A program made the position numbers and the translations under genes. Below the pieces are notes generated by a model. It did not search any database, had not been told where the DNA came from, and saw nothing but the letters and a program-made list of their open reading frames with translations. DNA of 64,000 nucleotides from Papio anubis (Eukaryota > Chordata > Mammalia > Primates > Cercopithecidae). Shown here in pieces: positions 44,259 to 55,680 of this stretch; the first letter of the stretch is position 1, and every line of letters begins with the position of its first letter. The stretch spans positions 129,079,139-129,143,138 of the forward strand of contig NC_044983.1 in NCBI RefSeq assembly GCF_008728515.1, given 5' to 3'.

Positions 44259-44522
44259 GGTAGAAGAGACACAAGGAGCTGAGGTCCTATGGGGAGGACT
44301 GGCTGGGTTTCTATATCACAAGCTGTTGTAGTGTCTGTCCATTTTTAACGGTGAGATGACCCGTAGGCAGGGGCTCCAAGTTAGCTGGAGAGGGCAGAGC
44401 GAGTATCTGGTGGTTCTTCCTACTTCAGAGGCAAGGGTTGGCTAAGACAGTCTGCCTTTTTCCTCCTTACCAAGTCTTTGGCACATTTCTTCTGAAAACA
44501 ATAAGGATTTTTGATTGTTTAA

Positions 44523-44901
44523 TGTATTAGTCCATTCTCGCATTGCTGTAAAGAGCTACCTGAGACTGGGTAATTTTTAAAGAAAAGAGGTTTAATTGAC
44601 TCACAGTTCTGCAGGCTGTACAGGAAGCATGGCTGGGGAGGCTCAATAAACTTACAAATGTGTTCGGAGGTGAAGGGGATGCAGGCACATCTTACATGGC
44701 CAGTGCAGGAGGAAGAGGGCAAAGGGAGAGGTGCTATACATTTGTAAACAACCAGATCTCGTGAGAACTCACTATCACAAGAACAGCAAAGGGGAAGTCC
44801 ACCCCCATGATCCAATCACCTACCACCAGGCCCCTCCTCCAACACTGAGGATTATAATTCAACATGAGATTTGGGCAGGGACACAAATCCAAACAGTATT
44901 A
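44523..44901 (-). mobile_element. MST-type MaLR solitary LTR
   Basis: Antisense: 'tattagtccattctcgcatt', 'gagactgggtaatttttaaa', 'aaaagaggtttaattgactc', 'gagaactcactatcacaaga' and 'gggcagggacacaaatcc'. Flanking tttaa (44518-44522) and ttcaa (44902-44906) are a likely 5-bp target duplication with one change. Confidence 0.85.
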
Positions 44902-44906
44902 TTCAA

Positions 44907-46449
44907 GCTGTAGGATTGTGGGATCTTCTCCCCCACAGAGCTATACTTATTTTGTGCTTGACTCATCTGAAATCAGAAGCTTGAATATCTTTATTCTCAT
45001 CCCAGACTTAAGGAAAGACATCCTCATGATATCCTTCCCTTTGATGTAGGGTCTGGGGTGGAGCTGATGGGGCGATTGGCTGGGCTATTGGTGGTGGGTG
45101 ATTGACGGGGCAATTGGCAAGGCCAGACACCCCATGGGCAGCCTTGCGGGGATATATGTGTGGTATGTGTTGTCCTTCCTGACCCAGGTTCAGCCTGAAC
45201 CTTGGCTGAGAGCAAGGCAGAGTTGGAGCACAAGGCAGTGCCCAGGATGATGCTGGAAGGCTGGAGCCCATCCCAAAGACAGGCTTTGGAGAGCCCAGAG
45301 AGCACCATGTTCCAGGGTCCTCCCAAACGGTCTTCAGATTACCAAGGACTGTTACGTGGGAGAAAGTATCTGCACTCCGTGATGCTCCAGCATGCTGGAC
45401 AAAAACCAGAGTTCCTGAGTCATAGCTTGTGACATGGACAACAGGAGGGGGCTGTGGCATGATGGACCACTGGAAAAGGGACGTGGGTCTGGCTAGTGTG
45501 CCAGTCCCAACAGGTGATTCAGATCCCAATTAGGAATTTAATTATAATACTGGCCATGTCAACTGGGAAACCTTGGCTTGGGCTGGGAAGGAGGGGGCTG
45601 CTATTCACGCCTTAAGCTCGCTTCTGCTGGGTAGACACCCAGCTGAGGGCATGGAGACACAAGGGTTCTGCCTGTCCTTGATAGCAACTGACTCATGAAA
45701 TGGGCATGGCTGACCCTTCTTGGGCAGGGCTCCTGGGTCTACCATTGAGTGAGCTGAAGGAAGTTAGGGTTAATTTCTTTTTTGTTACTCTAAGTATCTT
45801 CCCATTTCCCTAAGTTCTGGGCTTTGGGGTTAAATTACTGGGGTTAAGTAATAAGAAAGGAGTAAATTCATGAGTCATTCTCATGTCTTTCTGATGTCCT
45901 CAGCTCTATTAGTCCCCAGTAAGTCCTCCTTAATATTCCCAGCATTATTGAGGCAGTTTAATGGCTCCTATATTTAAGAGGGACAGTGAACTTGCCTTGC
46001 AATCATTCTTAGATCCTTTATGAATAGCAACAATGTCCACATTACGATTTTACATTCCGCTTTAATAAGGATGGAATTGCCATGGGCGATTCTCAATGAG
46101 CTGGTCTTGGCTTCTAATTGCTGTAGGTCTTCTGGCAGCATCCTGCTCTATTTCCTGGCTCTTCACTAGATTAAATTAACTTTCCTCACAGTTCAGTCTT
46201 TAACCCCTCTTTGGGCTAGCAATCTGGAGAGACAGATCAAAAGATTATAGAATTTTTGGCACTCAAGGATCCCTCCTGATCCCATCAAAGTGCAGAAATC
46301 TTCAAAATGGCAGAACAGACCTATGGATGATCCAATTTCAACTTGAATGCTACCAAGGATAGGTCTCCCTCTTTTAGCCACAGATGGTTCTTTTGCTTAG
46401 TAGCTCCAGAGAACTCCCCTTAACATTGAGCAGAGTGGACCAGAGAAAA
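44907..46449. other. No gene seen; long open frame and ATTGG cluster
   Basis: Unique-looking 1.5 kb. The minus strand stays open for 173 codons (45008-45529), but the predicted product has no signal peptide, membrane segment or motif I recognise. A short tandem array with ATTGG words lies at 45074-45120. Confidence 0.4.
45074..45120. repeat. Degenerate 12-14-nt tandem array with ATTGG words
   Basis: ATTGG occurs at 45075, 45087 and 45113, with ATTGA at 45101, separated by G-rich 7-9-nt spacers. It is a four-unit degenerate minisatellite; ATTGG is the reverse of the NF-Y CCAAT core, so incidental regulatory potential exists. Confidence 0.6.
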
Positions 46450-46660
46450 GTGGGTTTGGAGACAAACAGATCTGGGGTGAGTCTGACTATATCTATAACA
46501 TTAAGCAGATTATTTCATTTCTCTGTGTTTCAGCTTTATCATTGGTAAAATGCACATAATGATGTTGATTGCAAGTTGTATACAGACTTAGCTGTGATAA
46601 GAGATGGCAATGCTGAGCATGGAACAGGTGCTCAACAAGCTATAATTATATTTGTGAGTA
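46450..46660 (+). mobile_element. MIR SINE
   Basis: 'ttggagacaaacagatctgg', 'ttatttcatttctctgtgtt', 'tttatcattggtaaaatgca' and 'aggtgctcaacaagctataa' follow MIR from core to end. Confidence 0.65.
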
Positions 46661-47229
46661 ATAGTAATGCCCTGGCAGGTACTAAAGACAGACTTCTTCA
46701 AGATCTATTCCAAACCACTTCAAACTCACCTTTACAAGAAAGGCTGGAAAGCTCAAACTAAAACAGAAGTAAAGAAACCTGAGATTCCCTGTTCTGTCCT
46801 GCATCCAGATTTCCGTGTGTGTCTCAGCTTCTGCCAGAGATAGGAGCAGCAGTGAGAAAGTGGAGGTAATGGCCTGGATGGGATAACTGGATCTTTCTGA
46901 TGGGGGTGGTGTCTGGGTTTCCTGGACTAGTCCCTGTAGAGTTCCTAGCATCTGGTTCCCAAGCACCACAGAAGGTAAGTGGAGTCCCAGTCTGGGATTC
47001 TCTGCTGGAGTCTGAGCTATGGTTAAGCAACTCTACTGCTGACACTGTTCCTGGGCATGTAGAATCTAAGTCTGATTTCCTGACTCCTCCAGAGATGCTG
47101 TGAGCTAAGTCTTTAATAAATTATTCATTGTCTGAATTAGCTTGAATCAATTCTTCTTTTTAAAATCTGTAGCCTAAAACCATGATCAATGTAATTGCTT
47201 GTAACAATTCCTCCACTTCTAAGAGCTGT
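46661..47229. other. No gene seen; LTR-like end
   Basis: 'ctcctccagagatgctgtga' then 'ctaagtctttaataaattat' suggests an old LTR or L1-like end with a polyadenylation signal, unnamed. A donor-like 'aaggtaagtgg' at 46973-46983 has no supporting exon. Confidence 0.35.
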
Positions 47230-47239
47230 CTAAAATGCT

Positions 47240-47549
47240 TTTCTTAATTTATTTTTTTATTTTTTGAGACAGAGTCTTGCTCTGTTGCCCAGGCTGGAGT
47301 GCAGTGTCTCGATCTCGGCTCACTGCAACCTTTGCCTCCCGGGTTCAAGCAATTCTCCTGCCTCAGTCTCCTGAGTAGCTGGGATCACAGGTACCTGTCA
47401 CCACGCCCAGCTAATTTTTGTATTTTTAGTAGAGATGGGGTTTCGCCATGTTGGTCAGGCTAGTCTCAAACTCTTGACCTCAGGTGATCCACCCCCATTG
47501 CCCTTCCAAAGTGCTGCTGGGATTACAGGAGTGAGACACCACGCCCGGC
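47240..47549 (-). mobile_element. AluS
   Basis: A full antisense Alu, flanked by ctaaaatgct at 47230-47239 and 47550-47559. 'tcgccatgttggtcaggct' and 'ttgacctcaggtgatcc' mark an S-type element. A CTG duplication sits at 'aagtgctgctggg'. Confidence 0.9.
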
Positions 47550-47689
47550 CTAAAATGCTATTTGGAGTAGCACAGAACACACCTGTGTGCAGAGAACCAG
47601 CAATGAAAAGATCTCAACAGCACATTAATCTAGGCACTTTATTTTACAGAGAGGAAAACTGAGGGCCAGTAGTGAACAGTAACTCTCCC

Positions 47690-47930
47690 AGAGCTCAGTG
47701 TCTAGAGTACTCAGCATTTGCTCCCGCTGTGCCGGGCTGTGTACTCAGTCCTGTATTTGTCATCTCATGTATTTCTTTCTAGAGTCCTGAGGTGTAGACT
47801 TTATCATCTCTTTACAGGAGGGAAGTAAGGCTCAGAAAGCGTATGAAACTTTCCCAAGAAGTCAGACAGATATTATCAAGCAGAGCTAGAACTTTTGCAT
47901 GGAAATAATGCCAAAGCCCATACTTTTAAC
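47690..47930 (-). mobile_element. MIR SINE
   Basis: 'gtgccgggctgtgtactcag', 'tttatcatctctttacagga', 'ggaagtaaggctcagaaag' and 'agagctagaacttttgca' read as the reverse complement of MIR. Confidence 0.65.
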
Positions 47931-49889
47931 CTGAACATGTGTCTGCCTTTGATGACATGGATTTTCATATAATCCCTTCATAATCCTAACTAACTTGGAG
48001 TGATTTTAAGGTGATTACAAAGGGAATGTAAAATGGCATTGGTGCCACTTCTGCACCCAGTGGTGCTGGCTGGGTGCTGAAACAAAGGCAATGTTGTGCA
48101 AACGTTAATTCCCTGAGACTAGATGAAGGCTTCACTGTCAAGGACAAATGTAGGTTCACTATGAGCACAGAGAGTGGCTACCTCCATGGAACAAATAGTA
48201 TCTTCTATGCATGTAGAGAAAGGACTCCTGCCATTCCTTCCCACCCTTTCACCTTCTTCCCACCATCCAACCAACTCCCTTATATAGGAGAACAGTTGCT
48301 AATATAATGGATATGGTCTTGTGACTTGGATTGGACCACCTTTTACCAGTGCCTGGATAGGGACTTTCTGCTCAGGGGCCTTGGTGAGGTATTTCTCTCT
48401 CTATCTCTCTCTTTCCTTCATCTCTCTGATTGCAATAGTACGGGTCATGAATTCATGAGAAATGACAGGGGCGCCGAACACCATTCATGTTTGGAGAACT
48501 ACAAGTAGATCCAGATGACTAAGAGTGTGGTGTATTGTGGAAGGAGATGGCCAGAGGGTGGAGAAGATCATACAGGGCTTTGAGCAGCTTTAAGTCACCC
48601 AGGCATTCAATCCCTGCTACCCAACCAAACCCAATATGTAACTAAAACTACATGGAAGTTCTACTTCAACTTCTCCTTACATTGCCCTAGCTTATCTCTA
48701 CCTTCCTTCCTCCCCAGTCTCTGATTCCCTTTTGATGCCTTTTCCCTTCAAATACACTTAGCATGGTGATTTTAATGGGCTTTCACTCAGACCGAACTGT
48801 CAAAGATAGATGAACCCTGTAGACCTATGTCCTACTCCCATTCCAGAATGTCACACAAACAAAACACTTACTCTAACTGTAGTCCATGCCTGTGGCTATC
48901 CTATGATGATAACTTTTGATGGTCTGAGCACCCAGTGAGTTAAGAGTCATCAGCCTCTTTAATAGATTCGGAAGGCCCAGACAGACTTGGCAAAATGGCC
49001 AGGGTTGCTCAGAGTCTTAGTAGCAGAGCCCAAAATCTTGACAGTTGTCACCTTAATGCTGGTGCTCCTATTGGGCTGGGGGTTTATATTATCTTCCTCA
49101 TCCTTGGCCTTGGCCAAATACTCCTGAAATCTGTGACAATGTCCTGCTGAACTTGGCCCCACAGAATAAACCAGGTCTGGTCTTAGGCTTGGTTTTCTTT
49201 CCTCTTGTGGCCCTGAGCCCTCTCATGTTACTGGAGAGCTCTAAAGAACAGCATGAAAAACCGAGGTTGCTGTTAGCAGGTGGGAATTTAATGGGTTTGG
49301 TTGGTTAGTAGATGATAGTAGAAGCCTTGCTGGAGGACCTTGCTTCTGCTTTCCTTAGTTTCCTTACCTGTACAATGAGGAAGCTGGGCACACAGCCTGG
49401 CTTAGCTCTCATTGCTCATGGGTCTTTAGTCCAAGAAATGGAAGCCCCCCTCCCCTGCCCCCACCAAAAAAAAGAAAGAAAGAAAAAAGGAAAAGAAGTC
49501 CTGCAGGAAGGCCAGTTCCTGCTTTCCTGGGTCCACCCCTGAGCTTCAGCCATGTGGTTTCTGAGCTGATGAGGGCCAGAGGCCAACATGAATCTGTGTG
49601 TCAACTCATGGGAAACTAAGATGGGTTGGCGGGGGTGGCACAGAGGGTATGTTGAAAGAATTCTGAGGCTACCCTTGAGCTTAGCAGGGAAAGAATTCTT
49701 GACATGATTCATATTGCCTACCATGAGGGCGGGATTTGGAGGTGGTGGCATGCATGCTACAAGCAGCCAGCTGTAGCCAGTGGTAGAATCAGTTCATCAG
49801 CTGTGGAGGAAAGAATGACTTTATTCCCACTGGTCTTGAATCAGTTTTTCCAGAAGTGAGCTCTAGGTCTTCTTTCATCCTCAAACCAC
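47931..49889. other. No gene seen
   Basis: About 2 kb of unique-looking sequence. C/T-rich runs at 48390-48430 and a purine-rich run near 49465-49500 are the only simple sequences. Short frames on either strand lack any domain or splice context. Confidence 0.4.
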
Positions 49890-50040
49890 ATTTCATGGAC
49901 AGATATCGTGACTCTTATTTTATATACACGTAAATCCATGCTCAAGGAGGTTGGGCAACTTGCCCAAGGCCACTCAGCTAGGACATGATGTATCTAGGAT
50001 TCAAATCCAGATCTGTCTAATTCCAGTCTGTCTTCTTTGC
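49890..50040 (-). mobile_element. MIR SINE
   Basis: 'ggttgggcaacttgcccaag', 'gccactcagctaggacatga' and 'ggattcaaatccagatctg' are the reverse complement of the MIR core. Confidence 0.75.
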
Positions 50041-50999
50041 ATGCATTGGTGCATTCTACTCCTTATGTTTCCTCTCTGGCAAGGGCTGAATTAAAGTTTT
50101 ACAAATATGCATGTATTTTTTCAAAAGACCATCAACAAATGAAAAGTTGAAATAATCTTTAAAAAAGATTTCTCAGCTCAAGACTAAAAATCCTGATTTG
50201 AAAAATTAAAGTCATAGAATAGTTGCAGAGGCAGTCATTAGGTCCTTTAAAATCTCCTGAACTTGAGAGTGAACAGCTAGTGAGAGATGCTTGCAAAGGT
50301 GACCTCAGGCCTTTCCAGAGATTAGCCCAAAGCAGATAAAGTTAAAATACTTTCATTAAGGCAATTAGAGATAGCATGAGAAGAATGTTCCCAGGAGACA
50401 TCACTTCTGGGACACTTTAACTGTAAGCCCCAGGCATTTGACAGCCATAGTACCTTAAGGCAGAGAAATAGTTAGGTCTATTTCTAACTGCAAAAGCAGG
50501 AAAATCCTCCACTGGGTTCAGCAAATAGTTCATCCTTGGGTGGTCTATTCTGATATTGGATGTAAATTTTTTTGTATTCTTTCTCAATGTCTGATTTATC
50601 CAGTGGCATATCACATGACTAAACATAAAGCAAGTAGAGATGAAAGAGTTACCAAGAGACGCCCAAGGGTTTATAGACTTGAGGCCGTTCTCTGAAATCA
50701 TAGAACTCTTTAGGATCTATTATGTTGATATCTGTTTTTAGATACAGTCTGGGCATGGTAGGTGATAGACATGAGAGGTGGGGGCTAGATCACAGGGGCC
50801 CTTGAGTGATGTGCTAAGATAATTGGACTTTATCTTATGGGCACCCTCTTCAAACAGTTTGAAGGGGGTAAATTGACATAATCAGACTGGCATTGCAAAT
50901 GGCCAAACTGGTGAAGTGTGGAATGTGGACAGAGGGAAATCAGGCTGGAGGCAGGGAGACAGTCAAAAAGTAGGTGGAAAAGTATCTGGTTTCCCATTT
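50041..50999. other. No gene seen; old repeat-like end
   Basis: 50041-50725 looks unique. From 50725, 'taagataattggactttatc' and 'gaaatcaggctggaggcagg' resemble the very old interspersed repeat suspected elsewhere in the window. Confidence 0.4.
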
Positions 51000-51448
51000 T
51001 ACTGTTTCCATGAGGGCAGAAATTACACATGATTTATCTATTGGTATATCTTTAGAGCTAAGGGTAGTGTCTGCCACCTAGCAGGCTGTATTTGTCAGCT
51101 TGCACACTGCTATAAAGAACTATGTGAGGCTGGGTAATTTATAAAGAAAAGAGGTTTAATTGACTCATAGTTCCACATGGCTAGGGAGGCCTCAGGAAAC
51201 TTATAATCATGACGGAAGGCACAGGGGAAGCAAGGCATGTCTTACATGGTGGTAGGAGAGAGAATTAGACTTCTAAAGCATCAGAGCTCATTAGAATTCA
51301 CCCACTATCACAAGAACAGCATGGGGGAAGTCACCACTGGGTCCCTTCCTAGACACATGGAGATTATAATTTGAGATGAGATTTGGGTGGGGATACAGAG
51401 CCAAACCATGACACAGGCCCAAAATAAGTATTTGTTAAATGATTGAAT
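51000..51448 (+). mobile_element. L2 3' end, split by a MaLR LTR
   Basis: The left part 'tgtttccatgagggcagaaa' 'gtgtctgccacctagcagg' and the right part 'ataagtatttgttaaatgat' form one sense L2 end when the LTR at 51087-51413 is removed. Confidence 0.75.
51087..51413 (-). mobile_element. MST/THE1-type MaLR solitary LTR
   Basis: Antisense: 'ctgctataaagaactatgtg', 'gaggctgggtaatttataaa', 'gggaggcctcaggaaactta', 'ctatcacaagaacagcatgg' and 'gatttgggtggggatacaga'. Target duplication caggc at 51082-51086 and 51414-51418 is perfect. It is a solitary LTR with no internal genes. Confidence 0.9.
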
Positions 51449-51759
51449 GATGTGATTTCAGTAATCCTATTGGAAAAAGAGAGTAAAGTCTTAACCAAAT
51501 TCTTAGTAGAGGGAACTGAGAGGAGAGGATGAATTTGAGAAACAGGGGATAAAGTTAGGAGACTTTGGTAATGGATAGAAGTGGGATGTGGGGGCACAAA
51601 AGAATGTTAGATGCCTGCAGTTTTCTGGCTTAGGAACTTGGGCACTCTCATTGAGTACGATGGAAACAGATTTGGGGAGATGGTGGGGCAGGGTGCGGTT
51701 GGGATGCCCTTGAAACATGCATGGAAGCATATGCTCCTATCACTGAGCAGCCAACTTTC
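51449..51759. other. No gene seen
   Basis: A purine-rich spacer of about 310 bp without a recognised feature. Confidence 0.35.
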
Positions 51760-52150
51760 TCCTCTGCACTGGCCCTTTAGCGTGCACTGTTCTCTTCAAA
51801 CCAGAATCTCTTCCTTCCCTTTCATACAGTTAACTCTCCTGAGCTTTGGACCCAGCTCTACCTCACTTCTCCAGGGAAAACTTTCCTGGACCCAGCTAGG
51901 CCAGTCAGATTCCCAGGCTCTAGTAGACTGCCTCCTTCTCTTCTAGCTGTAGATCTCAATTGGCAATTGGCCCCTTGTGTGTGGTTTGTGGATTAATGTC
52001 TATCTCCCCTTTTAGAGAGGGTCAGCTCCATAAGTACCAGGAGAATGTCTCTTTGGTAGTCACCACTGACTCCTAGTAATAAACGCCATGCCAGGCACAT
52101 AGTAAGGGCTGAAAAAAAATTCGTTGAATAAATGATCAAGTGAATGAGTG
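51760..52150 (+). mobile_element. L2 3' portion
   Basis: 'gggaaaactttcctggaccc', 'ctatctccccttttagagag', 'tgccaggcacatagtaaggg' and 'ttcgttgaataaatgatcaa' follow the L2 3' end in order. Confidence 0.7.
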
Positions 52151-52289
52151 TCTGTATAAACAAATGAATGCATGTACAGCTCTCATAGCTCTATCTCTTA
52201 ACATTGAGTCCCAATTAGCTTTCCCGATGGAATCAAAAATCAAAGAGGCAGTTTTGCAGAGCTGGAATAACATGAGTTTCTGGATTTGA

Positions 52290-52550
52290 ATTGATGTGCC
52301 TGCAACACAGTAGGTGCTTGGTAAATACTCATTGAATTATTCCAGGCTTTTCTGATCATCTCATCTGAACATCATTAGGCAAGAAATACAATGTTTTGAA
52401 ACTTCAACTTTATTTATCCATATCCATATGAGGATAAAGACACCTATCTCAGTTTTTGAAAGATGAGAATTTGGTGAGATTACCTAAGTCAATACCAGGC
52501 ACGTAGTAGACACTCAATAAATATTTATGATCAACAACTGAGTGAATCAT
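52290..52550 (+). mobile_element. L2/MIR tail fragments
   Basis: Two tails are visible: 'cacagtaggtgcttggtaaa' near 52310 and 'ccaggcacgtagtagacact' 'caataaatatttatgatcaa' near 52495-52535. They are too short to classify further. Confidence 0.5.
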
Positions 52551-52638
52551 GTAATAAAAATCCCCAAGAGTTTACAGGGACCAATCAATAAAAAATGAGG
52601 GCAGCATCAAGAAAATCCAGGTTCTTCTACACACAAAA

Positions 52639-52640
<2 letters not shown>

Positions 52641-52669
<29 letters not shown>
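52641..52669. repeat. (CA)n microsatellite
   Basis: About fourteen uninterrupted CA units. Confidence 0.95.
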
Positions 52670-53499
52670 GCCCTGACGCCATATCTTCCCTTTGTATTTT
52701 CTATCAGCTTTCTGCAGCTGGTCAAACTCCTAGAAAGGGGTTAGCTTTCATGGTGTGAAGAGTTTCCAAATACTTTAAGACTTGACTCAAACACAGTGAT
52801 GTGAGTTTCTGAATGTGTGTATGCACTCGATGGTAATATCCACTGCACGGTGGACACTCAGTACCTGCCTACTTCTTTTCTCTTCCATTTTCATCTGTCT
52901 TCTCAGCTCTTTGCAAAGAGCTTACCACATAGTAGGTGCTCTGTGAACGTTTGGGCAAAGATAAAGGGAAAGAAGAAAAGAAGGGAGGGAAGGCGGTGGC
53001 ATAATCGTGTTCATATTTTCCTTTCTTTCCAGGCACATTATTACCAACAGGCATGAATTGAAGGATAGAGTAGAACAGGTGGGGGCTGTCAGAGAGGGCG
53101 GGCTCATTGTCTGGAGCCGCCTAACACCTTTATGTATGATTAACATCATGTGGAGCCCCCAGTGTGGCTTCAGTTCGCGGGCTCCATGTTGCCCACTGTG
53201 CCTAATGTTCACCCTGCTGCTGTTGTTAAATCACCAGGAGATCCTGGCAACCATCCTGTGACTTCCCTGTTTCTGGATGCCTGGATTTGGTGATTCTCTA
53301 GCAAGTGGTAAGAAGAGTAGTAACAGCTCTTTCAATTGTACAGCACTCTAGAGTTACAGATCTCTCTGTAGACCCCTCTGTCCCTTGAGCTGCCTTCTGG
53401 ACATCTCAGCAGGTGCAACCCGTGTTCATGCAGGCTTCTACTTAGTCTCTTCTCCTGCATCATTCAACTTGTCAACCGGTAGAATGCGAGTCATCTTAG
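52670..53499. other. No gene seen; candidate conserved element inside
   Basis: Mostly unique. 53085-53265 has higher GC content and no repeat resemblance ('ctggagccgcctaacacc', 'tgattaacatcatgtggagc'), the profile of a possible conserved noncoding element. It has no splice-bounded frame. Confidence 0.3.
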
Positions 53500-53700
53500 A
53501 AGCCCCAAATCAGTTGGTCTTGAATCTACCAGCATTCAGATCCATCTCAACCCCTTACCAAATATGTGACCTTGAGTAAATTACATAACTTCTCTTAGCC
53601 CTAAGCTTTCTCATCTGCAAAAATGGAAAAGAATGAACCTTATTAAGAGTTGTTCACAGGGATGGTAAAAGGTCATGCTTGCAAAAATGTCAGCCTAGTG
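53500..53700 (+). mobile_element. MIR SINE
   Basis: 'ccaaatatgtgaccttgagt', 'aaattacataacttctctta' and 'gctttctcatctgcaaaaat' follow MIR. Confidence 0.7.
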
Positions 53701-54737
53701 TAGACAAGATAATTAATATATGAGTCTTTTCACACCTTTGCTCATCCGTGTCACTTCTCAAAAATTAATAAATTATCACAGAATGGCCACTCTTCCTTGT
53801 ATTATTTTAAGTCTTAAACCTCAGTCAGCATCTGTGTCATGAGAGGTACAATTTAAAATGCAGGTTCTCAGTCCTGCTTTTTAAGATGCAACTGCTTTCA
53901 TGCTGCAGGGCCCAGGAGTCTGCATTTATAAAGAGGGGCCTGTGATGTTGTAAAGACTGCCCCTTGAAAAAACCTTGTTTTCAGTAAAGATCTGTGGTTT
54001 AATTGGAGCTCACTCTTTCCCTAGCTGACTGGCTTGAGGGTTTGTGGAGTAGAGAAAAAAGAAAGAAGGGGAACTTAATAAAAGGTTGAAGAGATTAGAG
54101 AGGGAGGGTCCCTGCACAGTTGTCTGTCACTGGATTGGAAAGCTTGACAAAGTCTCTGTCTCTTGTTGCCCATAAAACCACTATTGTGCTTAAATTGGCA
54201 GTGCTTAAGGAAAGAAGCACGCCGTCTTGGCTTCGTGTAGCTGTAATCATGGCTCTCCTAATTAAAGGTTGCTGGCGGAAGGCCGTCCTGGCATCTAAAA
54301 ACTCCCTCTGGGGCAGCCACATTTCTAAATGCCAGTGGTTGGTTCCTGGAGCTCCGGGAGAGGGGAGCTCCCAGAGGGTTCCTGGGGAACTTTGTTCTGG
54401 AAGATTATTTGTATCTCCTAATCAGCATCAGAGAGTTGTAGGGGAGGGGGTTCTCAACATCCTTGCCTCCTTCTCATCTCCCAGAGGTCTTTAAAGACTT
54501 AAGGGCTGCTGAGAGGATAAATTGCTACCTTTCGTTCATCCTCTCTTCTCACCTCCTCTCTCCTGCTTGGAATCAAAGGACAGCTCCCAGAATGAGAATC
54601 AAGTGACCCAGTAAGGTAACAGGAAGAGAGAATGTTCACACATCAATCCCAAAGCTCAGATTCAAGGTCTGGTTTTCCCCCTCGTTTTGGCTATTTTGTT
54701 GATTTTTGGACATTGAAAAAGTAACTGCAAAGTCACT
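53701..54737. other. No gene seen; candidate conserved element inside
   Basis: 54100-54360 shows no repeat resemblance and includes 'tgtagctgtaatcatggctc' and 'ctcctaattaaaggttgctg', with a TAATTA homeodomain-type core. Possible enhancer-like DNA, unproven. Confidence 0.3.
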
Positions 54738-54890
54738 TCTTAAAATCTAGTGTTGCTCTTTTCAAACTAGGAGATGTCTTGGCTCCATTTCAATAGCGCA
54801 TGGAAATCATACCCTGTAGAGCTAAGGGGGAATCAGAAACAAAGCATGCAAGGTGGCTGGCGTAGCAAGGTGGGATGATTTCATTTGCTG
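54738..54890 (+). repeat. Unassigned direct repeat, copy 1
   Basis: 'cttaaaatctagtgttgctc', 'caatagcgcatggaaatcat', 'aagggggaatcagaaacaaa' and 'gcatgcaaggtggctggcgt' match in order the segment at 56518-56670, about 1.8 kb away and in the same orientation. I do not recognise the family. Confidence 0.75.
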
Positions 54891-55295
54891 CCCATTTAAA
54901 TGTTGTTTTACAACAGCTTTCAGAGAGAGAGCTATAAAGGGAGAAGGTTTGGAAGTGAGAGAGTTCAAATCCATGGGTTCAAATCCAAAGCTCCATGTAT
55001 CATAGTAAGGCAGCTGCCAGCAGGAGCCCACCCTCTCTGATTCCGACTCCCTGAGACTATGCACCAGTGCTGTTAACATCCAGCTCAGAGTTTTAGGTAG
55101 AAGTGAGTCATTCCTTCTTCTTCTAGAGCAAAACATCTCGGTAGTCCCCTAGAATGTAAAAGTAACACATGAGAATGTGTTTGTGTAGTTCATGCTGCTT
55201 GACTTTCAGTTGCTGGGTAAAGTGAGGTCTCAGGAACACTTTGCTCTTCTTCTATTGACTTGATGGGTTGCTCCCATCATAGCAAGACCTGAGAC
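54891..55295. other. No gene seen
   Basis: About 400 bp of unique-looking sequence. Confidence 0.4.
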
Positions 55296-55574
55296 TTTTT
55301 TTTTTTTTTGAGATGGAGTCTTGCTCCGTCTCCCATGCTGGACCTCAGTGGCACCTCCACCTCCCGGGTTCAAGCGATTCTTCTGTCTCAGCCTCCCGAG
55401 TAGCTGGAACTACAGGTGTGGGCCACCATGCCTGGCTGATTTTTTTGAATTTTTAGTAGAAATGGGGTTTTGCCATGTTGGCCATGCTGGTCTCGAACTC
55501 CTGACCTCTAGTGATCCACTAGCCTCAGCCTCTCAAAGTGCTGGGATTACAGGCATGAACCACTGCACCTGGTC
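55296..55574 (-). mobile_element. AluS with internal deletion
   Basis: Antisense Alu: a T-run, 'gagatggagtcttgctccgt', 'tagctggaactacaggtgtg', 'ctcaaagtgctgggattaca'. In the right arm about 20 bp ('gatctcggctcactgcaa' type) is missing between 'cagtggca' and 'cctccacc'. Confidence 0.9.
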
Positions 55575-55680
55575 CCATTTTCAAGATTTCTGTCTCCTTG
55601 CATATCTCACTAGTGCTAAGATAGTCCAGGGCTGTTTTATTTCATTTATTGTATATTTGTATTCCAAGGCTCAAGGATTA

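Noticed and set aside
43781..44331. Several overlapping open frames of 116-163 codons on both strands
   Set aside because: They are all produced by the TG/TGCATG tract, whose units contain no stop in any frame. The products are low-complexity Cys/Val/Met or His/Thr repeats.
46900..46990. Coding exon with donor 'aaggtaagtgg'
   Set aside because: The donor word is good but the preceding sequence has no acceptor or conserved frame and the region looks like an old repeat end.
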